Part shown: positions 30,708 through 41,895 of the stretch, piece after piece
Layout of the letters: each line of letters starts with the position of its first letter
How positions within the stretch are numbered: position 1 is the first letter of the stretch
From: Strobilurus pachycystidiatus
Lineage: Eukaryota; Basidiomycota; Agaricomycetes; Agaricales; Physalacriaceae
Direction: 5' to 3'
Assembly (NCBI GenBank): GCA_019915135.1
Contig: JAHLMK010000002.1
Coordinates: 1,984,001 to 2,048,000 of the forward strand
DNA: 64,000 nucleotides
Translations under genes and position numbers: made by a program
Notes under the pieces: generated by a model
Told to the model about the DNA's origin: nothing
Database searches by the model: none
What the model saw: the letters and a program-made list of their open reading frames with translations, nothing else

Positions 30708-33243
30708 TCACTGCGTATGAAACAATGTCAGAGAGAATGAATAGACACGACAACGGTCCACTTACAGTAACGTAGCGGAAAGCAGGGTTCTTCCAGTCGC
30801 TGACATCTTCGATACCAGTGATGTTTGCGTCGTAGTTGAGCTTTCCTTCGGTTACGAGACGGTCGCGCCTGGTGTTCTCGCGAACGAAGATGAACCTGAG
30901 GATCAGGATGATGACGATCTACATAAAATTGAAATTAGCATTTTCAAAGTAGAGATATCGGGATGTAAGGCTGACCTCCACTGCCCGCGAAACCATGCAT
31001 CCGACGATGCCAGTCAAGTATACCGGAGCCTCGCTGCCCTTAAACAGGAATGGACCGACGATGTTCCTGCATTCGGTTCAGTATCATGCTCCTGCGTCTG
31101 AACGTGAACACAACTCACCCAGCCGCGACGCCCAAGAAGACAGCAGCGCTGGCGATGGCTTTCTTGGTCTGGCCACCAACGTTTCCAGAGACGAGGGACA
31201 GGCCCAGCACGAAGGTCGCATTCGACGCTCCGGTCAGCCCTACGAGATCACTGTTGTCAGCTTCGGATTCAAATCGATGTAGTAGAAAGAGCTTACAGTA
31301 TCCAGCGAGCCGCACGCCCTTGTATTTGCCCCAGGCGATCATAGCGAATCCAGCGACGGTGGGGACGTTTGTGGCTGCCATGAGCCAGGTGCGGTTGCCC
31401 TTGGGGAGCTTCGTATTGATGTAGACGGCAAGGAGGATGCTAAGTAACAAACTCATCAGCATGAGATCCCTTTTTCGGGTTATAAATTGACTGACATGGC
31501 TGCGATGATTACACCGTAGGGGATCTGCATGAGAGTGGTCTGAAGGGTGTCAAAGCCGAAGCTGCAGGGACAACCTAAGTAACGCGTTCACCAGCAACAA
31601 AACAAGCAGACTCACCCTTTCACGATAAGAGTGCCAAAGTTCGACGTTCCGCCCTACATATTCGTCAGTACGCCGGCGAACACACAACCACAAGACTGAC
31701 ATTGGGAACATTGGCGGTGAAACCGAACAAGAAGAACAGGTAGATCTTGGGGTCGATAAAGGCCTCCATAACCTGGTCCCACTTCCACCTGGTCACAGAA
31801 TATCAGACGAGAATTCTTCCCCCAAGTCCAAAAGCGTGCTCACTTCCGAGAATCCGTCAAGTTCTGATCGTCGCGCTTCCGACTGAGGATCATGAGACGC
31901 TCCCTCCGCGTGAACCAGTGGGTGCGGTATGGCGAGCCCGGAACGAACACGCCGAGCACGACAGCCCAGGCGCAGCAGAGAGTGCCGATGATGATGAATT
32001 CGTACTTCCATGAAGGTAAGGCGCCGTTAATCTGACGGATATATAGTCAGTACCGGAGGAGGACGAGGAGAGGTGAAAAAAGCGTACCTGGCCAATACCA
32101 TAACCAAACAGACCACCGAGAGCGATTCCGAGGCCGTTAGCACTATGTGGTGGATCAGACGATAAGTATCCTAAGGAGAACCGGACGAAATGATCACGTA
32201 CAGATACCAATAACCTGTTCATGATCACAAGATAAATATCAAGAACTGGCACCCAACGGGGAATACGTACCTATGCGTGTGGGCTGCTGTGCCCGGGTGT
32301 ACCATGTCGCCGTGATGAGCACGAACGCAGGGTCCGCGGTGGCTTCGAAGGCACCGGAAAGGATGCGCAGGACAGCTAGGTCTGTGAAGTTGCGGCTTGC
32401 TGCTTGAGCCATGAGGAGGACGCCCCACATGAAGATCTGGGGCGGGGAGTCAGTACACGGACGGATAGAGACGGGAATGGGAATGAGAGGGACGAACGTT
32501 AAATGCGAGGTATCTGTTCAAGGGGAACTTCTGCATCAAGATATTCGTGGGCAGAGCCCATGCCAGCCAACCGACTGTGAGATTGTTAGCGCATGAAGGT
32601 GGAGAGCAACGGTATATGTTTCGACTTGCAGTAGAAGATACTGGATAGCCAGCTCTGTGGACATTTGCCAATCAGTATGGATGGTTGAATGCGATCCGGC
32701 CAATGATAATACTCACGTATTCATCCGCGGTTAGTTTCAGGTCCTTCTTGACTGCAGCAAGGCGTCAGTCACCAGTGGCACGACAGCGACATGGAAGCAA
32801 CCTACTGCCGAAGATAGCCGCATATGAGAGTGTCGTCTTGTCACTGTAAAGAAATCCGTGAGTTTTCCTGCGGTTCCGCCAATTGGACCAACGAACACGT
32901 AATAGAACTAAAAGATAATGTCCGTCAGTACGTGCCAGTGCTCCACATTCACCGAGTCGCTCACCATGTAACAAATAGCGAGGGCGGGGATGATGAGCAA
33001 GTCGATCTTGCGCTCTATCCGCTTGATAACGACCGGATCCAAGTCGTACGCGTTCATCCTCGCGACGTCGTTCTTGAACGTAGGACTGGGGTTCTTCTTG
33101 AGAAAGTAACCAAACATCCCCGACGCCTTCGTCTCGTCGTCGTCGTCCGGCTTATCAGCCCATGAGAGGTCGTTGTTCTGGTAGGCCTCGACCTCCTCGA
33201 TTTCTGATTTGTGGTTGTCCGTCGTTTTGTGGTTGTCCGTCAT
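30708..33243 (-). CDS. MFS anion:cation symporter (Dal5/Tna1-type permease)
   Basis: At least ten exons on the minus strand, roughly 500 residues. Acidic N-terminus, then RKIDLLIIPALAICYM, FYYVDKTTLSYAAIFGIKKD, SWLSSIFY, YLAWALPTNILMQKFPLNRY and MWGVLLMAQAASRNF. Next are LRILSGAFEATADPAFVLIT, ANGLGIALGGLFGYGIGQ and the central loop FTRRERLMILSRKRDDQN. The C-terminal half includes TNVPTVAGFAMIAWGKYKG and ends WKNPAFRYVT. These are signatures of the allantoate/nicotinate/vitamin permease family in the plasma membrane; the substrate is not predictable. An 11-nt microexon (32897-32907) encodes FYY plus part of V. The last intron (30711-30765) places the stop codon TGA directly after the acceptor. 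Confidence 0.9.
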
Positions 33244-35820
33244 AGTCGAAAAGAATGTAACGGCAAGTGGAAGAACAAGGAGCAGACACGCTCCTTTTAT
33301 TGAGGCTTCTGTTTGTTTTCGACGCGTTGGCTCTGGCGGCCCGGGGATGTGGGGGTGGGGTCATTGATGGAAACAATCCGGGGTAGTTTATGCGAACTGG
33401 AGGAGGAGATAACCTACCGTGTTTGATCGCACTCTATTTTGCCCCACTCGTAAACCACTTGTGGTCATGAGACGGGGTGTGGCGGTCCGGTAGCGGAACC
33501 TCTGCCGACGAGGTTGCGGAAATGTATATTTCCGCGTCCGCGCCACAGTTGCGTACAAGCTCCATTTTATGAAGCACTCAACCAAGTACGACCCTGCAGA
33601 GATCGATCTGCAAAAGAATAGGGGCAAGCCATACGCAAACGTATAGATACAAGTTGCTCCAGAGGATAAGAGCTTTCGACTTCATAAACATACCGCCTCA
33701 CAGGCCCATGAGAATATAGCCTGTACGATGAACCTGCTCGAACCTGAAGGGAGAAGTGGATCAGCGGACGTCCTCTGGCGCGTGTAACCCTCACACCCCT
33801 GCAATAGCCTCGTAGTCCCAATTTCCAAATCATGGTCATCGGTCTGATTCTGGCAGGATACGTCAGCTACATAATTATGCCCCGCACAACTTCCGCAGAC
33901 TGACCGCACAGTACGCACAATGCAGTGAGGACGTGGCCTGAAAAAGAGGGACAGTACAAGACGAAATGCCGTCACGAATTGCAAGTTGTCTACGCATTGC
34001 AGTTCAAGAACGAGCTCTGACTGCTAGACTCGCAGAGATTACAGGTGCATGCATCACCGCGACTGTAGTAGTTGAGTTCTCGGAGAGAGAAACACCCTGA
34101 ACTTCCAGGAAGCACACAGCGAAACTCTTGGGCTTGGTTGTTGTCTTGTCGGCGTGGCGCGGCAGCAGGGAAAGTGCAAGACATTTTTTAGATTTATAAA
34201 CCAAGTAGGTACTGTAGGCGGAGATGTCTGAGAGTAGCTTGCAGAGCTGTCGTTTGAGTGGTGTGTGTCTATTCAATTTCTCTGTGTAGTCAGGTCGGAG
34301 AACATAGGATACTGTAACATTTTGACCATGGATCCGGAGCCTACTCAGGAATGAACATTCGTGACTTGAAGTCCCAAGGTCTTGGCAGAAAGTGATAGAA
34401 TCCAAGCAGTGAGATATGTGGCCCAGTTCCATTCTGCTCAGATAGAGTCGCAAATCCCCGAGAATCCCGACACACAGATTGCGGGCTTGCGAACGTCATG
34501 GTGACGGTCGAGAGAGACATGTCTCCAAGGCACGGATCAACGATCGTCGGGATGCGGGATAGGGGCCGTCGGTCTTTCCGACAAACTCAATAACTTTCCT
34601 TCACTAAGTCTTGACTACAGTTTTTTCGGCCTGTCTCCAGCTTTGGTTTTGGCTTCACGGTTTTCTATCGTCAATGACGGTTGCAATCTGTCCAGGCTCC
34701 GAATCACGTCAAACGGCGGCGCCGCTTTCGACCTAGAGTATTCTCATCTCTGCATGTACCTCTTTCCTTTCCGTCATCGAAGGGAATGTCGAACAGAAAA
34801 CTGACCCCTGCCCCGCACGCCATGAAATGGCAAGATCTACGAAAGTTGGGTGCGAGCTCGAGAGTTGACGGACAGGTTTCTCTGAGCACACTCTGAGCAT
34901 GACCCTGGCCTGCGCAACATCTCATGTTGAGGATGTCGAAGAAGGAAGCTAGATTGGTTGATACCTGATACACCCAGGCTCTGGAACATCAAGAGACGAA
35001 CGCTACTGCTTGTAATCATATCCGACTGAGACCTTGGGACTAAGGACTTGTTACAAGACCCAAGTACACAAACTCTCTAGCAATCCCCTGCCTTCCTCAG
35101 GACCTACATTTCATTATCCCGCTGATTCAAGATGCTCGCTACCGCCTCTCCTTCTCACCGCCCTCCCTCTCGTCGCTGCATCGCCTCTGGCCCCGCTTCC
35201 AGCGACGTTCACTGTCTTGCTAATAAGGTCAGCGAGTCGAACGCGTACATGACCTGCGTCCTCGTTGGGAAGGTGTTCGCGCTTGCTAATTACAGAAGGT
35301 CCGTTACCTGGCTAATCTGAGCCAATCATGCGAAGCGAATCCATAAGAAAACAGTAACGAGTCCGCGAAGACTTTAGAACAATACAGAGTTCCTGGGTCT
35401 GTAGACGTGCTCCTTCGAGTCAATGTGCGTGCGCCACAGAGACCATATTCAGGCCAGACGAAGGGCGGCACCAGCACCAATTGAAAATGTGCCACCTCCG
35501 CCACTATACGGAGTCAAACGATTGTCCACGTACACGTCGTACCCGAGCTCGTCAATAGAACGTAAGTACAAGCTATTAGCCCGAAGAGTGCACTACATGT
35601 CAAGAATATATGAATTCATATGAGAGGGAAGACGCTGAAAACGCCCAAAACGCGCGGTCAGGATGGTGTAGGAGAGAGGCTGTCACGTGGCAGGACAGCC
35701 CTGCGGCCCCTGCCAGTGCCACATCTTGCACTCCGACTATATACGACGTCAACGCTGTCGACGTTGACCCCCCCACCACTATTACCCCGCTACTTCCCGC
35801 CATCCATTAGCTCACCCGCC
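33244..35820. other. Long intergenic region, no supported gene
   Basis: 2.6 kb between the divergent transporter and Sey1 genes. Many short frames on both strands (longest 149 codons at 34004-34453 minus) lack motifs, conserved blocks or splice structure. The last 60 bp before 35821 are pyrimidine-rich, fitting a promoter/5'UTR. I see no repeat or RNA gene. Confidence 0.4.
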
Positions 35821-38818
35821 ATGGAAGGTGCGCCTTGCCGGTCCCTGTCTATGCTTCTCTGACGCGTTCCCCGCCTGGTAGTCGGACCTGCCGTGAACGG
35901 CGTGAACGGGCATGCAACGAAATCCAGCTCCGAGAGGATACAAATCATCAACGACGAGAAACAATTCACGTCAGCAGCAGTCTGTGCTTCCCTCCCATGC
36001 GCTGAACGCTTCGCAGGACAGAACTGACATCACAAATTGAGCATTGGGGGCTCAGAGATGCCGGCTTCAACTATAATATCGTCGCAGTGTTTGGTTCCCA
36101 GTCGACAGGCAAAAGTGAGCCCCACTATCTCTTTTTGCTGCAGCTCGCCTGACTAGCAGATAGGTACCCTACTAAACAGATTATTCGGCACGACATTTGA
36201 CGTTATGGACGAAACTCAGAGACAGCAAACCACAAAAGGTCGGCATCGCCCTCGCGTCTCGCAGCAAAGCTGACAGTATGGCAGGCATATGGATGTGTCG
36301 AGGCAGGGACATGAATGTTATGGTCATGGACGTGGAAGGTACCGACGGACGGGAGCGCGGCGAGGACCAGGTACGAATCGGCCGCCCTCGTATACACTCC
36401 TCCTCATTGCGCCTAGGACTTTGAGCGTAAATCCGCGCTCTTCTCCCTGGCCTCTTCCGAAGTCCTTATTATCAATTTGTGGGAGCACCAGGTCGGATTG
36501 TACCAGGGGGCGAACATGGGTCTTCTCAAGACGGTGTTCGAAGTGAACCTCGGCCTCTTTGGCAAGAAGGCCCAGGACGGGTACGTGTCATCTCCTCGTG
36601 TTTAGCTACCTCTTATGCTCCTCATCCAGTACGAGTGGACGCACCCTTCTGCTGTTCGTCATTCGGGACCACATTGGAGTGACACCTCTCGCCAACTTGC
36701 AAGCTACTCTGACGGCCGACCTCAAGAGGATCTGGGACTCACTATCCAAGCCAGACGAGCTAAAGGATCGACAGCTGAGCGACTACTTCGACCTTTCCTT
36801 TACGGCACTTCCCCACAAGATTCTCTCTGCCGATCAGTTTGAGGCAGAAGTGAGAAACCTGAGGACTCGCTTCGTTGACAAGTCGAAAGATAACTATCTC
36901 TTCAAACCTGCGTACCACAAGAGAATCCCCGCGGATGGCGTCGCCTTTTACATGGAAAATATCTGGGTGAGCGCGTTCCAGCTCTCGACCTCCGTTCGTT
37001 CACTGAAAGCAGGCTTAGGAACAAGTACAAACCAACAAGGATCTTGATTTGCCGACTCAGCAAGAACTGCTTGCCCAGTTCCGTTGCGACGAAATTTCTA
37101 GTGGTGCTCTTGCAGAGTTCAATGAACAGTCGAAGTCCCAGAAACGTCCTATAGAAGCAGGGAAGGTTGTCGAAGGTCTCGGAAAGATGATGAGGGATTG
37201 GAGAGTGACCGCTCTCAGTGAGTCTATGTTCCATAGAACATGCAGTCTTCTTCACGAACCTATACAGCTCGTTACGACCGCGACGCGTCCCGTTATCATC
37301 AGGGTGTCTACAAACGCAAACGGGTGGATCTGACGGCTGCACTTGACTCGACGCTCTCTCCTCTCTTCCTTGGACAACTCAAAAATCTCCACAAATTGTG
37401 CCTTACATCCTTCAAGAAAGAGCTTCTCGACGGACTCAAGGGGGAAGAGTACAATTTCGCTGATGTCGTGAAATCTGCACAGGAATCTTGGGAAACTAAG
37501 TTCGCGACCGAAGCCAAGGAAGCTGTGGTAGAGGATACCACCGACTGGAATTGGGAGGAGGAGTCATTCTCGCTCAAGGATGAAATGAGCCTTGTCGCTG
37601 ACCAATGCCGGAAGGACGAGACGAAGAAGATGGTCAACTTGATCGAGGTTGGCAAAGTTCTCTCTACTCTCTATTCCGCTGTTTAACCCATTCCTTGCAG
37701 AGAAATTTCAAGAAGCAAATTTCCGAACCGGTCGAACTGGCTCTAAGCACACCGTCACTCGATATGTGGGATCGTGTTCTGAAGAACTTCAAGCAAACTT
37801 TGGCCAAAGCTGAATCGACGTATCTGACTAAAGCCAAAAGTAGTGTGCTGTCCGCTCTTCCGTCTCTTGTTTACTAAGCTTTATGCTAGGCTTCAACTGC
37901 ACGGAAGAGGAGAACACTCTTGCACTGGCGGCGCTGCGCCGGCGAACCTGGCTGGCCCTTCACTCGAAGATCGAAGAACAGACGGCGGATGCTGTCATTC
38001 TTGGCAAGCTCAGAGCTCACTTCGAGGAGCGTTTCCGCTACGACGAGCACGGCGTCCCACGCGTCTGGAAACCAGAGGATGATATCGATGGCGCTTATAA
38101 AGTCGCCAAAGATCAGGTGTGTTTGGCGTTGACTCTTTTCCTCTTCCTTGCTCATATGTTGTGGGTAGACATTGGAACTCATGCCCGTCTATTCCAACAT
38201 CAAACCACAAGATCCATCATTGCAGTATGTCTTGCCAGCGGATGCAGCCGCTGCGGACCCTTCGACCTCGACAGAGGAATTTGATTTCGAGGCGTCACTT
38301 GTGGTGTTTACAGAGACCAAGGCACTCGACTTGACGAACAAGTTCCGCAAGGAGGCTGATGCCTACTATGTTGAGGCGAAGCGTAGCACCGTGTCTAGCA
38401 TCGCGCAGGTTCCGTACTGGATGTACGGAATGCTGGTCGTTTTGGGATGGAACGAAGCGATGGCGGTTCTGTTCAATCCAATGTATTTTACGATCATGCT
38501 GTTTCTCCTGGCTGCATCGTACGTTTTCTTCCCCTCTTGGATCGGGACATGCGGCTGATATAATATGCCAGATATCTTATCTTCCAACTGGGACTTGGAG
38601 GACCTTTGTTGCAGGTGACGAAGACGGTCGCAAGCGAGGTACGTCCCAAGTAATCCCCCGGAAGAAACGAGCATGTGTTGATCCATCTCTGCCTTCAGGT
38701 CCAACGTCAAGGGACTGCACGCCTGCGCGAACACTTTTCGGAGCCCGTACTCGCCCAGCCTGTGCGGGCAATGTCAAATGACACCGAAGAGCGCGAACGT
38801 GAGCGGAAGGAAAGATAA
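35821..38818 (+). CDS. ER membrane fusion GTPase Sey1 (RHD3/atlastin-like)
   Basis: About a dozen exons, close to 790 residues. The joins give [20 protein letters not shown], then the G domain: P-loop [12 protein letters not shown], then [22 protein letters not shown], and G3 [36 protein letters not shown] and LLFVIRDH (G4) follow. The long helical bundle includes AFYMENIW and [17 protein letters not shown]. Near the C-terminus two membrane segments lie in [20 protein letters not shown] and [15 protein letters not shown], followed by a basic, charged tail ending ERERERKER. Sey1 drives homotypic ER fusion and keeps the tubular network. The first exon is only 7 coding nt (ATGGAAG). All family landmarks are present and it appears intact. 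Confidence 0.95.
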
Positions 38819-39225
38819 AAATATGGAGACCACATACTTTCATTCCTAGAGTTACATTCATCTCTATACCTTAACGAACGGTTCACTGGATCTTGGATAT
38901 AATTATGAATTCGCACTTCCTCTACAGAATGGTTTCCTCTAGGCATCATACAAATTCCACCAATGAGCAATACAGATCCTCGTAACTCGTTCCTTCGTGG
39001 TCGGGGGCTTGGACACCATTAATATTGGCCGCAGGAATATAAGTTTGTTGCGAGAGGACTATCTTCAATACATACCACAAACGAATTCATGCTCTATACA
39101 ATGCTTGACGCCTGGGGCACAGGACAGCAGGAGAGGACGTCCGTTTGTCTGCGAGAGGGTAAGTATATGTGAATCAATCACTGATCGGATTTGGTTTCAA
39201 GTTCCTCCGCCGTTATCAGAAACAA
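38819..39225. other. Intergenic, 3' flank of Sey1
   Basis: About 400 bp without a supported gene, leading to the left border of the duplicated unit at 39226. Confidence 0.4.
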
Positions 39226-39664
39226 AGCCCTATGGTCTATGTCTGTTCAGACGGAGTCTTTTTCAAGTTTTTTCAAGTTGAGAAAAGAGAGAGAAAAAAG
39301 GAAAGAGGGAGGGGTATCTAGAGCTACATACCTATCTTCCAATATGACCATTTGCTGTGGATTGCGCTAGAGACCGAGATACGCGCGTTCCGTGTCTCGT
39401 TTTCAAGCCGGGTCTATGTGCTCATTTAGCAGAGCAGCCCGTTTTCAAGGCTATGTCCATTCGGGGCACGGCATTTCTTTGGACATAGGCCTCAGCCAAT
39501 CGTTTTCAAGCTTTGCATCTTCAGATAAGATTAGCCGGATGCGGACGCGGATGACGCGGACCGAATAACGATCAAATCCTCTTTCTCTCTCAACGACGAC
39601 GACAACTCGACGACAACGACGACGACAAAGACGACACTTACCGAGGACAACAGTGGCAGCAACA

Positions 39665-39865
39665 ATGACTGAATACCACCTGCACATCTTACCCAACTAC
39701 TTAGAACACGAGGAACAGAGGACGCGGCTCTCAACATCGATGAATATCCTCCGTCTTGCGCAACGGTGGAATCAGAGAGGCGAGGCAATGCGAAGAGGGA
39801 TGCGTGTCACTTACTGGCAGCGCCGTTGTGCACCTTGTATGTCTATCTCACTCGGATGTCGGCTG
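39665..39865 (+). CDS. Possible small protein inside the duplicated unit
   Basis: After a leader rich in CT and then ACGACGACG repeats, an ATG opens the frame MTEYHLHILPNYLEHEEQRT with further charged, helical content up to WQRRCAP. A GTATGT donor and a GTGCAG acceptor would make a short spliced product of about 64 residues; unspliced, the frame reads 107 residues to 39988. The identical frame occurs in copy 2 from ATG 41233. No family recognised. The end given is only approximate. It may be the start of an element-encoded gene whose rest is missing. Confidence 0.25.
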
Positions 39866-40077
39866 CCCGTGCAGTATTGGTGTTGCCTGTTCAGTGATGG
39901 GTTTCTCGTCTCCTACTCAGTGGTTGTTCCCTCTCATAGCTCAGGTAACTACCTTTTCTGTGTACATCTTTGTATATCAAATATTTGATTACCTTGTCTT
40001 TGTGTGAGTGTAAATTTTCGGGCCTGCGGCGCGTGGTGAATTGCAGATATTCATTGGTGAGGGAACACAGTCTTTGC

Positions 40078-40547
40078 TAGGGTTTTAAAGTTGAGTTGCA
40101 ACAACCGGGTTGTTTGAACAACCCAACCCAACTCAGGTTGAGATTGTTGAAAATTTAACTAAATTCAACAACCTCAACTTGAGTTGGGTTGTAGGTTTTT
40201 GCTGAAGGTGTAGCTTTCAACAACCTTCAACAACTTGTGTCATTTTGATACTCATATAATGTGTATTTAAGGTGATATGAGACTGTTAAGCTTCAAGTAC
40301 AGTTGTAAATCATTGAAAAGTAACATTCTAAATGAAAAATTTATTTGTTTTGAGTAAAAAAGAGACATAAACAAGTAAAGTTGAGGTTGCAACCGGTTTT
40401 TGAGGGTTTTTTGAGGTTGTGAAGAGTTGAAAACAACCAGGTTGAGGTTGAGGTTGTTGGAAAATCATGAGTTTCAACAACCGGTTGAGTTGAGGTTGTT
40501 CACAAAAGAAGTCAAAAAACCCAACCCAACTCAACTTTAAAACCCTA
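40078..40547. mobile_element. hAT-type MITE, 470 bp, with 8-bp target duplication
   Basis: Begins TAGGGTTTTAAAGTTGAGTT and ends with the reverse complement. It is flanked on both sides by GTCTTTGC (40070-40077 and 40548-40555). Copy 2 of the duplicated unit carries the empty site with a single GTCTTTGC, which proves insertion and fixes the borders. The inside is filled with CAACC/GGTTG-type words in both orientations and has no coding capacity. An 8-bp duplication and a TAGGG terminus point to the hAT superfamily. The autonomous partner is not in this window. Confidence 0.93.
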
Positions 40548-40793
40548 GTCTTTGCACATCTCTCAGCACCACACAGGTGCTATCTATTGTCTACTTAAAC
40601 GTTAACCTGCTATATCTCACTGGAACATCGGCCTAGTGTTGAGACAGCGTACATGCATATGCGCGCGCGGGCTTCCGATTAAATCATCGACATCACCGTG
40701 AATCGAACCCATGATCTCGGCAACATCCTTGCCGTTTGGCCTATGTCCAAACACGGACATAGGCCTGAACTGACATGTTTCAAGGGCCGAAAC

Positions 40794-41884
40794 AGCCCTA
40801 TGGTCTATGTCTGTTCAGACGGAGTCTTTTTCAAGTTTTTTCAAGTTGAGAAAAGAGAGAGAAAAAAGGAAAGAGGGAGGGGTATCTAGAGCTACATACC
40901 TATCTTCCAATATGACCATTTGCTGTGGATTGCGCTAGAGACCGAGATACGCGCGTTCCGTGTCTCGTTTTCAAGCCGGGTCTATGTGCTCATTTAGCAG
41001 AGCAGCCCGTTTTCAAGGCTATGTCCATTCGGGGCACGGCATTTCTTTGGACATAGGCCTCAGCCAATCGTTTTCAAGCTTTGCATCTTCAGATAAGATT
41101 AGCCGGATGCGGACGCGGATGACGCGGACCGAATAACGATCAAATCCTCTTTCTCTCTCAACGACGACGACAACTCGACGACAACGACGACGACAAAGAC
41201 GACACTTACCGAGGACAACAGTGGCAGCAACAATGACTGAATACCACCTGCACATCTTACCCAACTACTTAGAACACGAGGAACAGAGGACGCGGCTCTC
41301 AACATCGATGAATATCCTCCGTCTTGCGCAACGGTGGAATCAGAGAGGCGAGGCAATGCGAAGAGGGATGCGTGTCACTTACTGGCAGCGCCGTTGTGCA
41401 CCTTGTATGTCTATCTCACTCGGATGTCGGCTGCCCGTGCAGTATTGGTGTTGCCTGTTCAGTGATGGGTTTCTCGTCTCCTACTCAGTGGTTGTTCCCT
41501 CTCATAGCTCAGGTAACTACCTTTTCTGTGTACATCTTTGTATATCAAATATTTGATTACCTTGTCTTTGTGTGAGTGTAAATTTTCGGGCCTGCGGCGC
41601 GTGGTGAATTGCAGATATTCATTGGTGAGGGAACACAGTCTTTGCACATCTCTCAGCACCACACAGGTGCTATCTATTGTCTACTTAAACGTTAACCTGC
41701 TATATCTCACTGGAACATCGGCCTAGTGTTGAGACAGCGTACATGCATATGCGCGCGCGGGCTTCCGATTAAATCATCGACATCACCGTGAATCGAACCC
41801 ATGATCTCGGCAACATCCTTGCCGTTTGGCCTATGTCCAAACACGGACATAGGCCTGAACTGACATGTTTCAAGGGCCGAAACA
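40794..41884. repeat. Tandem 1.09-kb unit, copy 2 (intact)
   Basis: Directly abuts copy 1 with no spacer. It ends in GGGCCGAAACA just before the 3' end of the oxidase-like gene at 41896. The junction between copies reads GGGCCGAAAC followed by AGCCCT. The outer flanks both carry AAACAA, compatible with a short target duplication of the whole array. It holds the same small frame as copy 1, from ATG 41233. Confidence 0.9.
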
Positions 41885-41895
41885 AAGGGAGAAAG

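Larger units (their letters stand above)
39226..40793. repeat. Tandem 1.09-kb unit, copy 1 (split by a MITE)
   Basis: Begins AGCCCTATGGTCTATGTCTG and matches copy 2 base for base as far as I compared (offset 1568 before the MITE, 1090 after). All reading frames inside are identical in both copies. Copy 1 is interrupted by a 470-bp MITE (40078-40547). The unit has several TTTTCAAG words and palindromic CTATGTCC/GGACATAG words. Near its right end is a perfect 11-bp hairpin (GGCCTATGTCC..GGACATAGGCC). It contains a CT-rich leader followed by a small ATG frame. The class of element is unknown. Confidence 0.9.

Noticed and set aside
32765..32974. Unspliced frame containing SDKTTLSYAAIFG as a separate small gene
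   Set aside because: It is an exon of the symporter joined through the 11-nt microexon.
34004..34453. 149-codon minus-strand frame
   Set aside because: No motif, no splice structure, composition like non-coding DNA.
40697..40740. tRNA-like sequence (reverse complement of GGGTTCGATTC) near the end of each unit
   Set aside because: The T-stem does not pair, no A-box or acceptor stem is present; at best a SINE-like trace.
39226..41884. Reading the two identical units as LTRs of one retrotransposon
   Set aside because: No internal region, primer-binding site or TG..CA ends; the units abut directly. Kept only as a distant possibility.
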